Below the pieces are notes generated by a model. The model saw nothing but the letters and a program-made list of their open reading frames with translations, made no database searches and was not told where the DNA came from. The position numbers and the translations under genes were made by a program. Source: Tanypteryx hageni (taxonomy: Eukaryota > Arthropoda > Insecta > Odonata > Petaluridae). From it: a stretch of DNA of 64,000 nucleotides. Where the stretch lies: NCBI GenBank assembly GCA_028673005.1, contig CM054115.1, positions 188,267,548-188,331,547 of the forward strand. Reading direction: 5' to 3'. Below are positions 48,001 to 59,000 of the stretch, one piece after another. Numbering within the stretch: the stretch's first letter is position 1; each line of letters begins with the position of its first letter.

Positions 48001-48096
48001 GGAGGAGGATATGGGGAGATGAAAAGAAGGGCACAGGATAGATAAAGGTGGAGGAGGAACACCTGAACCTGCAGATATGCAGAACACTATTAATTA
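45053..48096 (+). mobile_element. RTE-type LINE, nearly full length, degenerate
   Basis: A 3.0-kb non-LTR retrotransposon lies between near-identical 14-15-bp flanks: TTATTTAAATACTTA at 45,038-45,052 and TTATTTAATACTTA at 48,097-48,110. These look like a target-site duplication differing by one A. The leader GGCAAAGGGAAACCGCCGC precedes the open frame. It interrupts the Helitron/HINE-like repeat. Confidence 0.85.
45098..48045 (+). pseudogene. LINE endonuclease/reverse transcriptase, 2 stops + frameshift
   Basis: One protein with an N-terminal endonuclease and C-terminal reverse transcriptase. Endonuclease motifs: GTWNVRT (residues 53-59), SEVRWEG (84-90), QVYMPTGDHD (151-160), GDWNANV (188-194), TWKSPDD (241-247), KQIDNILV (251-258) and GDH (279-281, where most relatives have SDH). 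Polymerase motifs: EGKAAGVDGIP (about 519-529), FRKGMGT (617-623), then CFVDLEKAFDCVRW (palm A, about 47,039), RQGCCLSPTLFNIY (palm B, about 47,217) and FADDM (palm C, about 47,338). The C-terminal tail includes KKWIGHVLRR. The frame is broken by TAG at 46,967-46,969, a shift near 47,205-47,220 and TAG at 47,278-47,280. It then runs open to 48,045. With so few lesions this copy is much younger than the other LINE relics. It would act by target-primed reverse transcription but cannot now make full-length protein. Confidence 0.92.
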
Positions 48097-48699
48097 TTAT
48101 TTAATACTTATAAAAAATGAAAGATATAATTGAATGATGCAGTTTAAATCAAAATTGCGCGATAAAATTGAATAAGAATCACTAATAATAAAACCGCGTT
48201 TTAGTTTCGGAGATTAAATATGAGGACGGTGACGACGTGCTCATCAGGAGTTCCGCTATTATCGCGTCGCTGCTATAGAAAGCCTAAAAATAATCTATGT
48301 GTAAAACAATATAGTCAAAATACGAAAAGATATGATTGGCACTTTGTCGAATTTATATCTCTGAAAATATGTTGCAAATAAGTGCTTACGCTGATATTTT
48401 TGTGACAAATGTTGTACTTTCTCCGAATAAATTTTCTAATCGGTGCTTCGCAGGACGCAGTGGTTCTCAACCTTTTGGTGCTCGAGGCACATTTTGGATA
48501 TTCACTTTTTTTCGATACACTGGAATTAGATTGGAATAAAGAAATATGATTTATCCTAAAAGTACACATAATTTTTATTTTATGCCGTATATATAATCTA
48601 CCAAGTTTAGTTATGATATCGTAAAACAGAACAAATGATGAAGTTTTGTTAAAAAATCTATTTTAAAATCTTAACTAATGTGACACTTAAGCTTGGCGT

Positions 48700-49779
48700 T
48701 TTATAATGATTGCCCTGATATTAGAACGTATCCATGATAAGCAGACTCATTTCATTTTCAACACAGTTGAGCCGTTCCCTTTTTCTTCATTTAATGTTTT
48801 TTTGTGTCGAGAACCCCAACTCACACAGATAGGATGTAGAAAACTGCATCAAAACTGCCAAAGCTTTTTTCGCAATTTCTGAATATTCTTCTCTAACAGA
48901 TATCCAGAGACAATTCGGCGTACTTGATTTTCAGAGTGCGATTAGTTGAAAGAGAAACTGACTCTTCTTCTTCGGAGAGAGTAAAAACAGCTGTCACTTT
49001 TGTGAATGGATTCCTTACTCAGTGGTATTTCTCTGTAGTCAAGGATGGAAAGTAACGCACGATATTGTGCTCTAGAGTTGCTAAATGCTCCACCACGAGA
49101 TCATCAATTTCTTTCTGATGAGTTTTTTTAATTCAGAGGAAACATTTTAAGATTAACTTCTCTAGCTCTACTTCTCCAGATGACTATTTTATTCTGCCAT
49201 GCCAGTAGCTTATCCGTAGAAATCAGAATGAATAAATTCCGCCTTTCCATGCACGTGTTCACACTATCCAGATACCTAAATATTTCTGCCAAATATGCTA
49301 ATTTGGCGTACTAAAGTTCACAGATAATATATTCACAAAAATCACTGTTCCCTCTGTTTCAAAAATAGTAAAAACTGTATACACGAGCCAACACTTTTCC
49401 CGTTAACAGCCATCTTATTTCTGTGTGTAAAACTAAATATTCGTACTGCGAATCCAAAGCATTACAAAGCTTTTTGAACAGGCGGGTCCTTAGAAGTCTT
49501 GATTTAACAAAATTAACCATTCCAACAACTTGGTCTAATACGGACTTTAAGTCAACTCTTAATGTCTTTCCAAAAACGGCTTCCCTATTCAAAAAAACAA
49601 TGAGTACAGCGAAACCAATCAGTTGTCCATGACTCATGCACAAGGCATTCGATAACTACGTAAACGCTGACAACGCTGTTGCCAGGCTTTGGGTTTACGC
49701 GCCCTCCAAAGCAGTGATACTTTTGGACTGGATTCAACTAGTCTTAATACTGTGTTAGTTCATTTGTTAAAACTGTGTA
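48700..49779 (-). pseudogene. hAT transposase fragment (ZBED5/SCAND3-like)
   Basis: The minus-strand frame at 49,643-49,359 encodes part of a hAT-Charlie transposase. Recognisable blocks are VVGMVNFVKSRLLRTRLFKK, ALDSQYEYLVLHTEIRWL and GKVLARVY, the central RNase-H-like domain region with its HTEIRWLS-type motif. Further fragments continue toward about 48,700 in broken frames (for example near 49,200-49,260, around a MERR- and DKLLAWQNK-like stretch). The first part of the protein, including any BED zinc finger, is absent. The inserted mariner relative lies just beyond it and too little DNA remains to the element end. Inactive. Confidence 0.75.
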
Positions 49780-49781
49780 TA

Positions 49782-51492
49782 CAGGATGTCCGGCGACTTT
49801 GTGTCATAACTTCGGGATCTTATTCCTTAAGTGATTTTGAGTAAAAAATGTCATATAAACATGGGTCCGATTCTCATTTGTTACAGAGCTACAGGCAATT
49901 GAAATTATCTGGTAGTTTGATTTGTACAACTTAATGGCTGAAAAATACCTTGTTTAAATAATTATTCGTATATATTGTTAATTGTTGAAAAATGTATTTT
50001 TTAAATAATCATTCTTTTACATTGATACTTAATCCATTGTTACAACAATTAGAAGCATGACGCTTGCACAACTGGCGTGGACGTAATTCGCAAGCTCGCA
50101 GGCAGCATGTCAGTAGAACGTAAGCTAGCGTTCAGCGTAGTGCGCTGTGACATGTTTGGTATCATTAACTTTCAATAATGCTGTTTACATTTTCAAAGCA
50201 AGAGTTTGTGGATATGGACTTCGTGTACGGGTTTTGCGATGGAAATTCCGTTGCTGCCGTTTATGAATATCGACGACGATTTCCACAAATAAGAACACCA
50301 GATCGACGTACTTTTATTCAAGTTCACCGGCATTTAAGAGAAAATGTCTCATTTCCGTGTGTGTCTTTGAGAGCTGAACGTCCAGTACAAGCTAATGTCT
50401 ATGAGGAGGAAAACATAATTGAAATGGTTCAGCGATGTCCACGTCTTAGTACACGAGGAATGTCCGCCCACCTCAACGTTCCGCGAATGAGAATCTGGCA
50501 AACATTACACGATGAGGGACTTTATCCATACCATATCCAGCTAGTTCAGCATCTTCAATCCGGGGATATGGCTAGGCGGTTGGAATTCTCCCGTTGGTTA
50601 AATGCACACCCCCGCCTGAATCTTTACATCTTGTTCACGGGTGAGGCACAGTTTACGCGTGATGGAATTAACAACATGAGAAACTACCATTAATGGGCTC
50701 GCGAAAATCCTCACGGAACAGTTGAAGGCAACTTTCAACTCCGTTTTTCTGTGAACGTGTGGTGTCATTGGGAATCAGATGGTTGGACTGTACTTCTTCC
50801 CGCCACGTCTAACAGGTACAATTTATGCTTATTTTTCAGAAAATGAAATTCCGGGTCTCTTAGAAGAATTTCTCTGCAAACACGACTTCAGATGTACTAC
50901 CAGCATGACGTGGCACCCCCCCCCTTTTAGTAGGAATGCTGTGCTGTATCTTAACCAGAAGTTCCCTAACCGATGGATCGGTCGTGGCGGTGCGCAGTAT
51001 TGGCCACCGAGGTCTCCGGATCACACTCCGTTGTATTTCCATGTGTGGGAGCAAATGACAAACATTGTGTATGAAGCCAAAGTAAGCACGAGGGAAGAAC
51101 TTATTTAGCGGATTTTCGATGCTGCGAGGCGCGTTAATAACGCTGCAGTTCTTCGTGCTGTTTCACGTTCCCTACTCAAACGGGTCAGATTGTGCATCCA
51201 AGCTGAAGGCGGCCATTTTGAACAATTTTTGCAACAATGGATTAAGTATCAATGTAAGAGAATGATTATTTAAATAATACAATTTTTAACAATTAACAAT
51301 ATATACGAATAATTATTTAAACAATGCATTTTTCAGCCATTAAGTTGTACAAATCAAACTGCGAGGTAATTTCAATTGCCCGTAGCTCTGTAACAAATGA
51401 AAATCGGACCCATGTTCATATGAAATTTTTTACTCAAAATCACTTAAGGAATAAGATCCCGAAGTTATAACATAATGTCGCCGGACAGCCTG
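49782..51492 (+). mobile_element. Tc1/mariner-superfamily element, 269-bp TIRs
   Basis: The ends read CAGGATGTCCGGCGAC (left) and CAGGCTGTCCGGCGAC (right, other strand). TA flanks lie at 49,780-49,781 and 51,493-51,494. The inverted repeats extend far inward, about 49,782-50,050 against 51,224-51,492, with few changes (for example AATCCATTGTT near the inner edge). Total length 1,711 bp. It is inserted in the hAT element, so it is the innermost and youngest layer there. Confidence 0.92.
50178..51273 (+). pseudogene. DUF4817-type mariner transposase pseudogene
   Basis: The N-terminal DUF4817-type helix-turn-helix region runs from FSKQEFVDMDFVYGFC through RRRFPQIRTPDRRTF (residues 5-45). ENIIEMVQRCPRLSTRGMSA and IWQTLHDEGLYPYHIQ, a second helix-turn-helix region, follow. 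FTGEAQFTRDGINN holds the first catalytic motif, but relatives have Asp where Gly stands here. TAA interrupts at 50,691-50,693, followed by WARENPHGTVEGNFQLRFSV. A frameshift near 50,765 leads to GLYFFPPRLTGTIYAYF. The usual HDGAPPH second motif is garbled to TSMTWHPPPF. SPDHTPLYFHVWEQM is the third-motif region. TAG at 51,106-51,108 precedes the C-terminus (RIFDAARRVNNAAVLRAV), which ends in TAA at 51,271-51,273, inside the right inverted repeat. At least two catalytic motifs are damaged, so it is dead. Confidence 0.88.
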
Positions 51493-51653
51493 TATAATCA
51501 GTGGAAGACGCGCAGATTTGCAATCTTCTCTTAAAAGTCTCGCAGCACACTTGGGGATTTTTCGCGGCCCACCGGTTGAGAACCACTGAGCTAGGGGGTG
51601 TGTAATGCATGAAGTATATTGGATTTACCCGGGCAACGCTGGGCATTTCAACT

Positions 51654-52429
51654 ACTCGATATTATCCGCCAACTTTATTAGCGGTATATCATCTCTTATG
51701 GGTTCCCACTTCCTAATTAATAAGTATACTACAAGGGAAATCTATAAAACTGTTTTCCCTCCATACCATAACCATGATATAATCTTGAACGCTAAATGGG
51801 ACTAAAGTTAACGAGAATTATGGCAGCATTGTGTTGATTAGCGTTCCAAAATTGCTCAATAAAGATATTAACTCGGGACTGATTGTATATACGGAAAATA
51901 GGAATAGGTTTATTTTCATTTTCAAGAGAAGATGATTTTGTTTCACATTAGGGAAATAATTAGTGGAAATAATTAGTGAGGAACTCGAAAAACGCTAAAT
52001 TTATAAATGGTAAATTTTAACTGAGCTCCGATTGTCTGTGAATCCAATTATTTTAAAGCGAAATAGCTACTTTATCGAAAGTAAGTTTTCATTTGCTCTA
52101 CAAGAATTTATAAGTTGTATGAGTAGATAATTGTTAATGAAGTCTTTTTTAAATATTTTCTTAAATTCGAGCATTAAGAATAATTTTTCATCAAATTTAC
52201 CGAACACCGTTCTAAAATGTGATATTTGGTACATGTAAAAATATTAGTTAAATTCATTAAATGTTATGCAATTGTAATATTTCGATTACTTTTCCCATCA
52301 TATAATAGGGCATCAAAGCTATGAAACTGTTGCAGTAGATTTTTTTAAAGCGTACAATTACATACATTTTTTTCATTCATTTTAATTGACTATTCAGTGG
52401 AGATGAAATACATGTATTGATTGATAGTA
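51654..52429. other. Unassigned AT-rich DNA between host-repeat copies
   Basis: No gene recognised. Part may be a highly diverged 5' section of the next host-repeat copy, but I cannot align it. Confidence 0.4.
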
Positions 52430-53079
52430 ACAAGATGAAAAAATATACTCCATCAATGGAATACACAGAGATTTCAGAGGCGTTCTTAACGTGAAATACG
52501 TATGGAACGGTATCGAAAGATTAGGTTATTCTCAAATTTTTATCCCCGAAACTATAGTCACGGGGACTATCCAGTAGTGATGTTGATCTCTAACCAAATA
52601 AATATTTTAATCTATACCTCGCAGATCATATAAGATAATGGGAGAGAAATATATAGATGTTTAATTGTTGTTTGCTGAGAGAACTGTCTTAGCGATCGAT
52701 GTAAACGAAATATGCGATATTTTGCTAGGAATTTTCTCGAATTTTTATCTCCAAAACCATAACTCTTAATTACGTGGTCTTGCGGACTTTTATGTAGTAA
52801 ATGTTGTTCTCTATCCGAATATATTTTTTAATCTATACCTTGCAGATGATATAAGAGCTAGGGAGATAAAAGTTTGATATTTCATTGTTGCCTGACGGAT
52901 GCCATTTAACGAGATATGAGTATAGTTTAATTTTTTATTTTATTTTTTATTATAAAGTAATTATGTAAAATGGAAGTTTTAATTGACGGATTCAGCTCAA
53001 AATCACAATTGGGCGATAAATTTTAATAAAGATCACTCACACATAATTAAATTAAAATCCGTGAAGTTGTTTAGGAGAT
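52430..53079 (+). mobile_element. Host repeat, second copy, leading into the satellite
   Basis: Aligns with 44,750-45,052 and then 48,097-48,210 of the first copy. Shared sequence includes GAAATACGTATG, AATCTATACCT, GATATAAGAGCTAGGG and CATTTAACGAGATA. It also contains an internal duplication of a unit of about 230 bp. Units ending AATCTATACCT..GCAGAT.ATATAAGA occur near 52,610 and near 52,840. It continues without a break into the first satellite monomer. Confidence 0.75.
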
Positions 53080-56000
53080 GAAAATTACGACGGACGGACG
53101 GACGGACCAGACATAAAGCTATTACCGCTTTGCTGGTAAAGAACGCCTAAAAACTACGTGATTGAATTAAATCAAAAATTTCAAAGTAACGCAGTCGGAA
53201 GACGAAATTTCACGTGGAAAATTACGACGGACGGACGGACGGACCAGACATAAAGCTATTACCGCTTTGCTGGTAAAGAACGCCTAAAAACTTCGTGATT
53301 GAATTAAATCAAAAATTTCAAAGTAACGCAGTCGGAAGACGAAATTTCACGTGGAAAATTACGACGGACGGACGGACGGACCAGACATAAAGCTTTTACC
53401 GCTTTGCTGGTAAAGAACGCCTAAAAACTTCGTGATTGAATTAAATCAAAAATTTCAAAGTAACGCAGTCGGAAGACGAAATTTCACGTGGAAAATTACG
53501 ACGGACGGACGGACGGACCAGACATAAAGCTTTTACCGCTTTGCTGGTAAAGAACGCCTAAAAACTTCGTGATTGAATTAAATCAAAAATTTCAAAGTAA
53601 CGCAGTCGGAAGACGAAATTTCACGTGGAAAATTACGACGGACGGACGGACGGACCAGACATAAAGCTTTTACCGCTTTGCTGGTAAAGAACGCCTAAAA
53701 ACTTCGTGATTGAATTAAATCAAAAATTTCAAAGTAACGCAGTCGGAAGACGAAATTTCACGTGGAAAATTACGACGGACGGACGGACGGACCAGACATA
53801 AAGCTTTTACCGCTTTGCTGGTAAAGAACGCCTAAAAACTTCGTGATTGAATTAAATCAAAAATTTCAAAGTAACGCAGTCGGAAGACGAAATTTCACGT
53901 GGAAAATTACGACGGACGGACGGACGGACCAGACATAAAGCTTTTACCGCTTTGCTGGTAAAGAACGCCTAAAAACTTCGTGATTGAATTAAATCAAAAT
54001 TTTCAAAGTAACGCAGTCGGAAGACGAAATTTCACGTGGAAAATTACGACGGACGGACGGACGGACCAGACATAAAGCTTTTACCGCTTTGCTGGTAAAG
54101 AACGCCTAAAAACTTCGTGATTGAATTAAATCAATAATTTCAAAGTAACGCAGTCGGAAGACGAAATTTCACGTGGAAAATTACGACGGACGGACGGACG
54201 GACCAGACATAAAGCTATTACCGCTTTGCTGGTAAAGAACGCCTAAAAACTTCGTGATTGAATTAAATCAAAAATTTCAAAGTAACGCAGTCGGAAGACG
54301 AAATTTCACGTGGAAAATTACGACGGACGGACGGACGGACCAGACATAAAGCTTTTACCGCTTTGCTGGTAAAGAACGCCTAAAAACTTCGTGATTGAAT
54401 TAAATCAAAAATTTCAAAGTAACGCAGTCGGAAGACGAAATTTCACGTGGAAAATTACGACGGACGGACGGACGGACCAGACATAAAGCTTTTACCGCTT
54501 TGCTGGTAAAGAACGCCTAAAAACTTCGTGATTGAATTAAATCAAAAATTTCAAAGTAACGCAGTCGGAAGACGAAATTTCACGTGGAAAATTACGACGG
54601 ACGGACGGACGGACCAGACATAAAGCTATTACCGCTTTGCAGGTAAAGAACGCCTAAAAACTTCGTGATTGAATTAAATCAAAAATTTCAAAGTAACGCA
54701 GTCGGAAGACGAAATTTCACGTGGAAAATTACGACGGACGGACGGACGGACCAGACATAAAGCTATTACCGCTTTGCCGGTAAAGAACGCCTAAAAACTT
54801 CGTGATTGAATTAAATCAATAATTTCAAAGTAACGCAGTCGGAAGACGAAATTTCACGTGGAAAATTACGACGGACGGACGGACGGACCAGACATAAAGC
54901 TATTACCGCTTTGCTGGTAAAGAACGCCTAAAAACTTCGTGATTGAATTAAATCAATAATTTCAAAGTAACGCAGTCGGAAGACGAAATTTCACGTGGAA
55001 AATTACGACGGACGGACGGACGGACCAGACATAAAGCTATTACCGCTTTGCTGGTAAAGAACGCCTAAAAACTTCGTGATTGAATTAAATCAAAAATTTC
55101 AAAGTAACGCAGTCGGAAGACGAAATTTCACGTGGAAAATTACGACGGACGGACGGACGGACCAGACATAAAGCTATTACCGCTTTGCTGGTAAAGAACG
55201 CCTAAAAACTTCGTGATTGAATTAAATCAATAATTTCAAAGTAACGCAGTCGGAAGACGAAATTTCACGTGGAAAATTACGACGGACGGACGGACGGACC
55301 AGACATAAAGCTATTACCGCTTTGCTGGTAAAGAACGCCTAAAAACTTCGTGATTGAATTAAATCAATAATTTCAAAGTAACGCAGTCGGAAGACGAAAT
55401 TTCACGCGGAAAATTACGACGGACGGACGGACGGACCAGACATAAAGCTATTACCGCTTTGCTGGTAAAGAACGCCTAAAAACTTCGTGATTGAATTAAA
55501 TCAATAATTTCAAAGTAACGCAGTCGGAAGACGAAATTTCACGTGGAAAATTACGACGGACGGACGGACGGACCAGACATAAAGCTATTACCGCTTTGCT
55601 GGTAAAGAACGCCTAAAAACTTCGTGATTGAATTAAATCAAAAATTTCAAAGTAACGCAGTCGGAAGACGAAATTTCACGTGGAAAATTACGACGGACGG
55701 ACGGACGGACCAGACATAAAGCTATTACCGCTTTGCTGGTAAAGAACGCCTAAAAACTTCGTGATTGAATTAAATCAATAATTTCAAAGTAACGCAGTCG
55801 GAAGACGAAATTTCACGTGGAAAATTACGACGGACGGACGGACGGACCAGACATAAAGCTATTACCGCTTTGCTGGTAAAGAACGCCTAAAAACTTCGTG
55901 ATTGAATTAAATCAAAAATTTCAAAGTAACGCAGTCGGAAGACGAAATTTCACGTGGAAAATTACGACGGACGGACGGACGGACCAGACATAAAGCTTTT

Positions 56001-59000
56001 ACCGCTTTGCTGGTAAAGAACGCCTAAAAACTTCGTGATTGAATTAAATCAATAATTTCAAAGTAACGCAGTCGGAAGACGAAATTTCACGTGGAAAATT
56101 ACGACGGACGGACGGACGGACCAGACATAAAGCTATTACCGCTTTGCTGGTAAAGAACGCTTAAAAACTTCGTGATTGAATTAAATCAATAATTTCAAAG
56201 TAACGCAGTCGGAAGACGAAATTTCACGTGGAAAATTACGACGGACGGACGGACGGACCAGACATAAAGCTATTACCGCTTTGCTGGTAAAGAACGCCTA
56301 AAAACTTCGTGATTGAATTAAATCAATAATTTCAAAGTAACGCAGTCGGAAGACGAAATTTCACGTGGAAAATTACGACGGACGGACGGACGGACCAGAC
56401 ATAAAGCTTTTACCGCTTTGCTGGTAAAGAACGCCTAAAAACTTCGTGATTGAATTAAATCAATAATTTCAAAGTAACGCAGTCGGAAGACGAAATTTCA
56501 CGTGGAAAATTACGACGGACGGACGGACGGACCAGACATAAAGCTATTACCGCTTTGCTGGTAAAGAACGCCTAAAAACTTCGTGATTGAATTAAATCAA
56601 AAATTTCAAAGTAACGCAGTCGGAAGACGAAATTTCACGTGGAAAATTACGACGGACGGACGGACGGACCAGACATAAAGCTATTACCGCTTTGCTGGTA
56701 AAGAACGCCTTAAAACTTCGTGATTGAATTAAATCAAAAATTTCAAAGTAACGCAGTCGGAAGACGAAATTTCACGTGGAAAATTACGACGGACGGACGG
56801 ACGGACCAGACATAAAGCTATTACCGCTTTGCTGGTAAAGAACGCCTAAAAACTTCGTGATTGAATTAAATCAAAAATTTCAAAGTAACGCAGTCGGAAG
56901 ACGAAATTTCACGTGGAAAATTACGACGGACGGACGGACGGACCAGACATAAAGCTATTACCGCTTTGCTGGTAAAGAACGCCTAAAAACTTCGTGATTG
57001 AATTAAATCAATAATTTCAAAGTAACGCAGTCGGAAGACGAAATTTCACGTGGAAAATTACGACGGACGGACGGACGGACCAGACATAAAGCTTTTACCG
57101 CTTTGCTGGTAAAGAACGCCTAAAAACTTCGTGATTGAATTAAATCAATAATTTCAAAGTAACGCAGTCGGAAGACGAAATTTCACGTGGAAAATTACGA
57201 CGGACGGACGGACGGACCAGACATAAAGCTATTACCGCTTTGCTGGTAAAGAACGCCTAAAAACTTCGTGATTGAATTAAATCAAAAATTTCAAAGTAAC
57301 GCAGTCGGAAGACGAAATTTCACGTGGAAAATTACGAAGGACGGACGGACGGACCAGACATAAAGCTATTACCGCTTTGCTGGTAAAGAACGCCTAAAAA
57401 CTTCGTGATTGAATTAAATCAAAAATTTCAAAGTAACGCAGTCGGAAGACGAAATTTCACGTGGAAAATTACGACGGACGGACCAAACATAAAGCTTTTA
57501 CCGCTTTGCTGGTAAAGAACGCCTAAAAACTTCGTGATTGAATTAAATCAATAATTTCAAAGTAACGCAGTCGGAAGACGAAATTTCACGTGGAAAATTA
57601 CGACGGACGGACGGACGGACCAGACATAAAGCTTTTACCGCTTTGCTGGTAAAGAACGCCTAAAAACTTCGTGATTGAATTAAATCAATAATTTCAAAGT
57701 AACGCAGTCGGAAGACGAAATTTCACGTGGAAAATTACGACGGACGGACGGACGGACCAGACATAAAGCTTTTACCGCTTTGCTGGTAAAGAACGCCTAA
57801 AAACTTCGTGATTGAATTAAATCAATAATTTCAAAGTAACGCAGTCGGAAGACGAAATTTCACGTGGAAAATTACGACGGACGGACGGACGGACCAGACA
57901 TAAAGCTATTACCGCTTTGCTGGTAAAGAACGCCTAAAAACTTCGTGATTGAATTAAATCAAAAATTTCAAAGTAACGCAGTCGGAAGACGAAATTTCAC
58001 GTGGAAAATTACGACGGACGGACGGACGGACCAAACATAAAGCTTTTACCGCTTTGCTGGTAAAGAACGCCTAAAAACTTCGTGATTGAATTAAATCAAT
58101 AATTTCAAAGTAACGCAGTCGGAAGACGAAATTTCACGTGGAAAATTACGACGGACGGACGGACGGACCAGACATAAAGCTTTTACCGCTTTGCTGGTAA
58201 AGAACGCCTAAAAACTTCGTGATTGAATTAAATCAATAATTTCAAAGTAACGCAGTCGGAAGACGAAATTTCACGTGGAAAATTACGACGGACGGACGGA
58301 CGGACCAGACATAAAGCTTTTACCGCTTTGCTGGTAAAGAACGCCTAAAAACTTCGTGATTGAATTAAATCAATAATTTCAAAGTAACGCAGTCGGAAGA
58401 CGAAATTTCACGTGGAAAATTACGACGGACGGACGGACGGACCAGACATAAAGCTATTACCGCTTTGCTGGTAAAGAACGCCTAAAAACTTCGTGATTGA
58501 ATTAAATCAAAAATTTCAAAGTAACGCAGTCGGAAGACGAAATTTCACGTGGAAAATTACGACGGACGGACGGACGGACCAGACATAAAGCTATTACCGC
58601 TTTGCTGGTAAAGAACGCCTAAAAACTTCGTGATTGAATTAAATCAAAAATTTCAAAGTAACGCAGTCGGAAGACGAAATTTCACGTGGAAAATTACGAC
58701 GGACGGACGGACGGACCAAACATAAAGCTTTTACCGCTTTGCTGGTAAAGAACGCCTAAAAACTTCGTGATTGAATTAAATCAATAATTTCAAAGTAACG
58801 CAGTCGGAAGACGAAATTTCACGTGGAAAATTACGACGGACGGACGGACGGACCAGACATAAAGCTTTTACCGCTTTGCTGGTAAAGAACGCCTAAAAAC
58901 TTCGTGATTGAATTAAATCAATAATTTCAAAGTAACGCAGTCGGAAGACGAAATTTCACGTGGAAAATTACGACGGACGGACGGACGGACCAGACATAAA

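Larger units (their letters stand above)
48458..51588. mobile_element. hAT (Charlie-like) element, interrupted
   Basis: The left end CAGTGGTTCTCAACCTTTTG and the right end, on the other strand, CAGTGGTTCTCAACCGGTGG match the Charlie-type hAT terminus. Both have a following G/C block. No 8-bp duplication is visible (flanks GCAGGACG and AGCTAGGG), possibly because of decay. The element carries a minus-strand transposase relic and is split by the element at 49,782-51,492. Only about 95 bp remain to the right of that insertion. Confidence 0.8.
44118..51653 (+). mobile_element. Helitron/HINE-like host repeat, split by nested insertions
   Basis: The 5' part starts TCTAATATATAATGAAGAG followed by GTGTGTCCG, a Helitron-like TC start. 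It runs to 45,052, resumes at 48,097-48,457 and again at 51,589-51,653. It ends near ACCCGGGCAACGCTGGGC (a weak hairpin) and CAACTAC. The segments 44,750-45,052 and 48,097-48,300 align in order with 52,430-53,170. This shows they were contiguous before the LINE arrived. Near 48,345-48,450 an internal unit recurs (CGAATTTATATCTC, TTGTGACAAATGTTGTAC). Near 48,210-48,300 is a single diverged copy of the 137-bp satellite monomer. The Helitron/HINE assignment rests on end features only; no Rep/helicase is present. Confidence 0.6.
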
